From the NCBI GenBank assembly GCA_015680685.1, contig MNCI01005823.1:318623-378622 (forward strand): a stretch of 60,000 nucleotides of DNA, given 5' to 3'. Both the position numbers and the translations under genes were made by a program. Below are positions 59,500 to 60,000 of this stretch, piece after piece. The first letter of the stretch is position 1. Each line of letters starts with the position of its first letter. The DNA comes from Gnetum montanum. Its lineage: Eukaryota > Streptophyta > Gnetopsida > Gnetales > Gnetaceae. The notes under the pieces were generated by a model that did not search any database, had not been told where the DNA came from, and worked only from the letters and a program-made list of their open reading frames with translations.

Positions 59500-60000
59500 A
59501 CGTAAAGCACTTCATGGAGATCAACGGATACCTCTACAAGGTGTGTGCTGATGGCCTGGTTTGCTGGTGCGTCCCTTATGCTGATCAATTGCACATTCTC
59601 GAAGATGCTCATGAAGGTCCTCATAGAGGATGCTATGTTGGGAGACACACGATCATTAAAATCCTAATGGCAAGGTACTACTGGCCAACACTCTTTAGGG
59701 ATGCTCATCATTTCATCTGCTCTTGTAATTGATGCCAATGAGATGGTGGAATGACTGCTCGAATGAAGGGACCTCAATAATGGATTCAACCATTAGAACC
59801 ATTCGACATCTAGGGCATTGATTTCATGGGTCCCATCATGCCCATGTCAAAAGAAAAGGTATACATCATAGTCACTATTGATTATTGTATAAATGGGTAA
59901 AAGAAATAGCCATCATTAACTGTACATCCTCTAGTACTACTCAGTTTGTACAACAAAATATTATAAATAGGTTTGGTGTGCCACATGCATTAATTTCTAA
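59500..60000 (+). pseudogene. integrase of element D (start; runs off window)
   Basis: HFMEINGYLYKVCADGLVCW leads into the zinc-binding domain ILEDAHEGPHRGCYVGRHTI, ILMARYYWPTLFRDAHHFIC, then CN-stop-CQ (HHCC pattern). The core begins at about 59800: GIDFMGPIMPMSKEKVYIIV with the first catalytic Asp region TIDY; a frameshift follows near 59895. The rest is outside the window. Confidence 0.8.

Larger units (their letters stand above)
53356..60000 (+). mobile_element. Athila-like element D (right end outside window)
   Basis: Plus strand: LTR 53356-54222, primer site, gag, protease, RT, RNase H, integrase start. It gives the most complete pol of the family in this window. It is inserted in LTR K, itself inserted in copia H. 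Degenerate: protease Asp lost, several frameshifts and stops. Confidence 0.85.

Overview
The window is seed-plant nuclear DNA: AT-rich, almost entirely retrotransposon, with one low-copy gene relic. The long, very decayed, deeply nested Ty3/gypsy and Ty1/copia elements, plant-type LINE and SINE pieces and a broken NRT1/PTR (NPF) transporter suggest a large, slowly purged genome. A gymnosperm is my best guess (inference). No intact cellular gene, rRNA, tRNA or CRISPR array was found.

Layout. 1-2537: minus-strand gag-type Athila-like element E1 (left end outside the window), inserted in T. 2543-~9640: T, a minus-strand Tat-like Ty3/gypsy relic (gag, protease and integrase visible, RT missing). 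9645-10170: PPT and part of a plus-strand LTR, interrupted by element A (10171-17117, minus, perfect 5-bp target duplication). 17.3-20.0 kb: three SINE copies around a LINE 3' fragment. 20.0-24.2 kb: low-copy island with the NPF pseudogene. 24.4-25.7 kb: second LINE fragment of the same family. 26028-37987: an Athila-family solo LTR (S) split by C (26827-37973), an 11.1-kb Athila-like element with gag, protease, RT, integrase core and a long third ORF after pol. 38.6-42.5 kb: F, a minus-strand 3' half (LTR and third ORF) abutting G, a plus-strand fragment (42.56-44.34 kb). 44341-52597: H, a minus-strand Ty1/copia element whose 3' LTR is split by element B (45083-51004, minus) and whose RT is cut by LTR K (52603-53355), itself cut by D (53356 to beyond the window, plus; gag-PR-RT-RNaseH-IN).

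How the parts relate. E1, A, B, C, D, F, G, K and S belong to one LTR family: TGATGA/TCATCA-type LTR ends, a primer site for tRNA-Asp, a shared gag with an odd Cys/His box, and a shared spacer after pol. C shows the fullest layout: LTR-gag-PR-RT-(RNaseH lost)-IN-spacer-third ORF-PPT-LTR. A and B are shorter gag-bearing derivatives without pol; B keeps both ends of the third ORF with its middle deleted. Such elements would need polymerase and integrase from relatives like C or D. Upstream of the third ORF, C and G share a U3-like 14-bp repeat plus TATA box, which may be a second, internal promoter.

Decay is dominated by C-to-T and G-to-A changes, as expected from long-term cytosine methylation. 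Three runs of N carry duplicated or inverted flanks and look like assembly artefacts. Coordinates of degenerate domains are approximate because they were read by eye across frameshifts.
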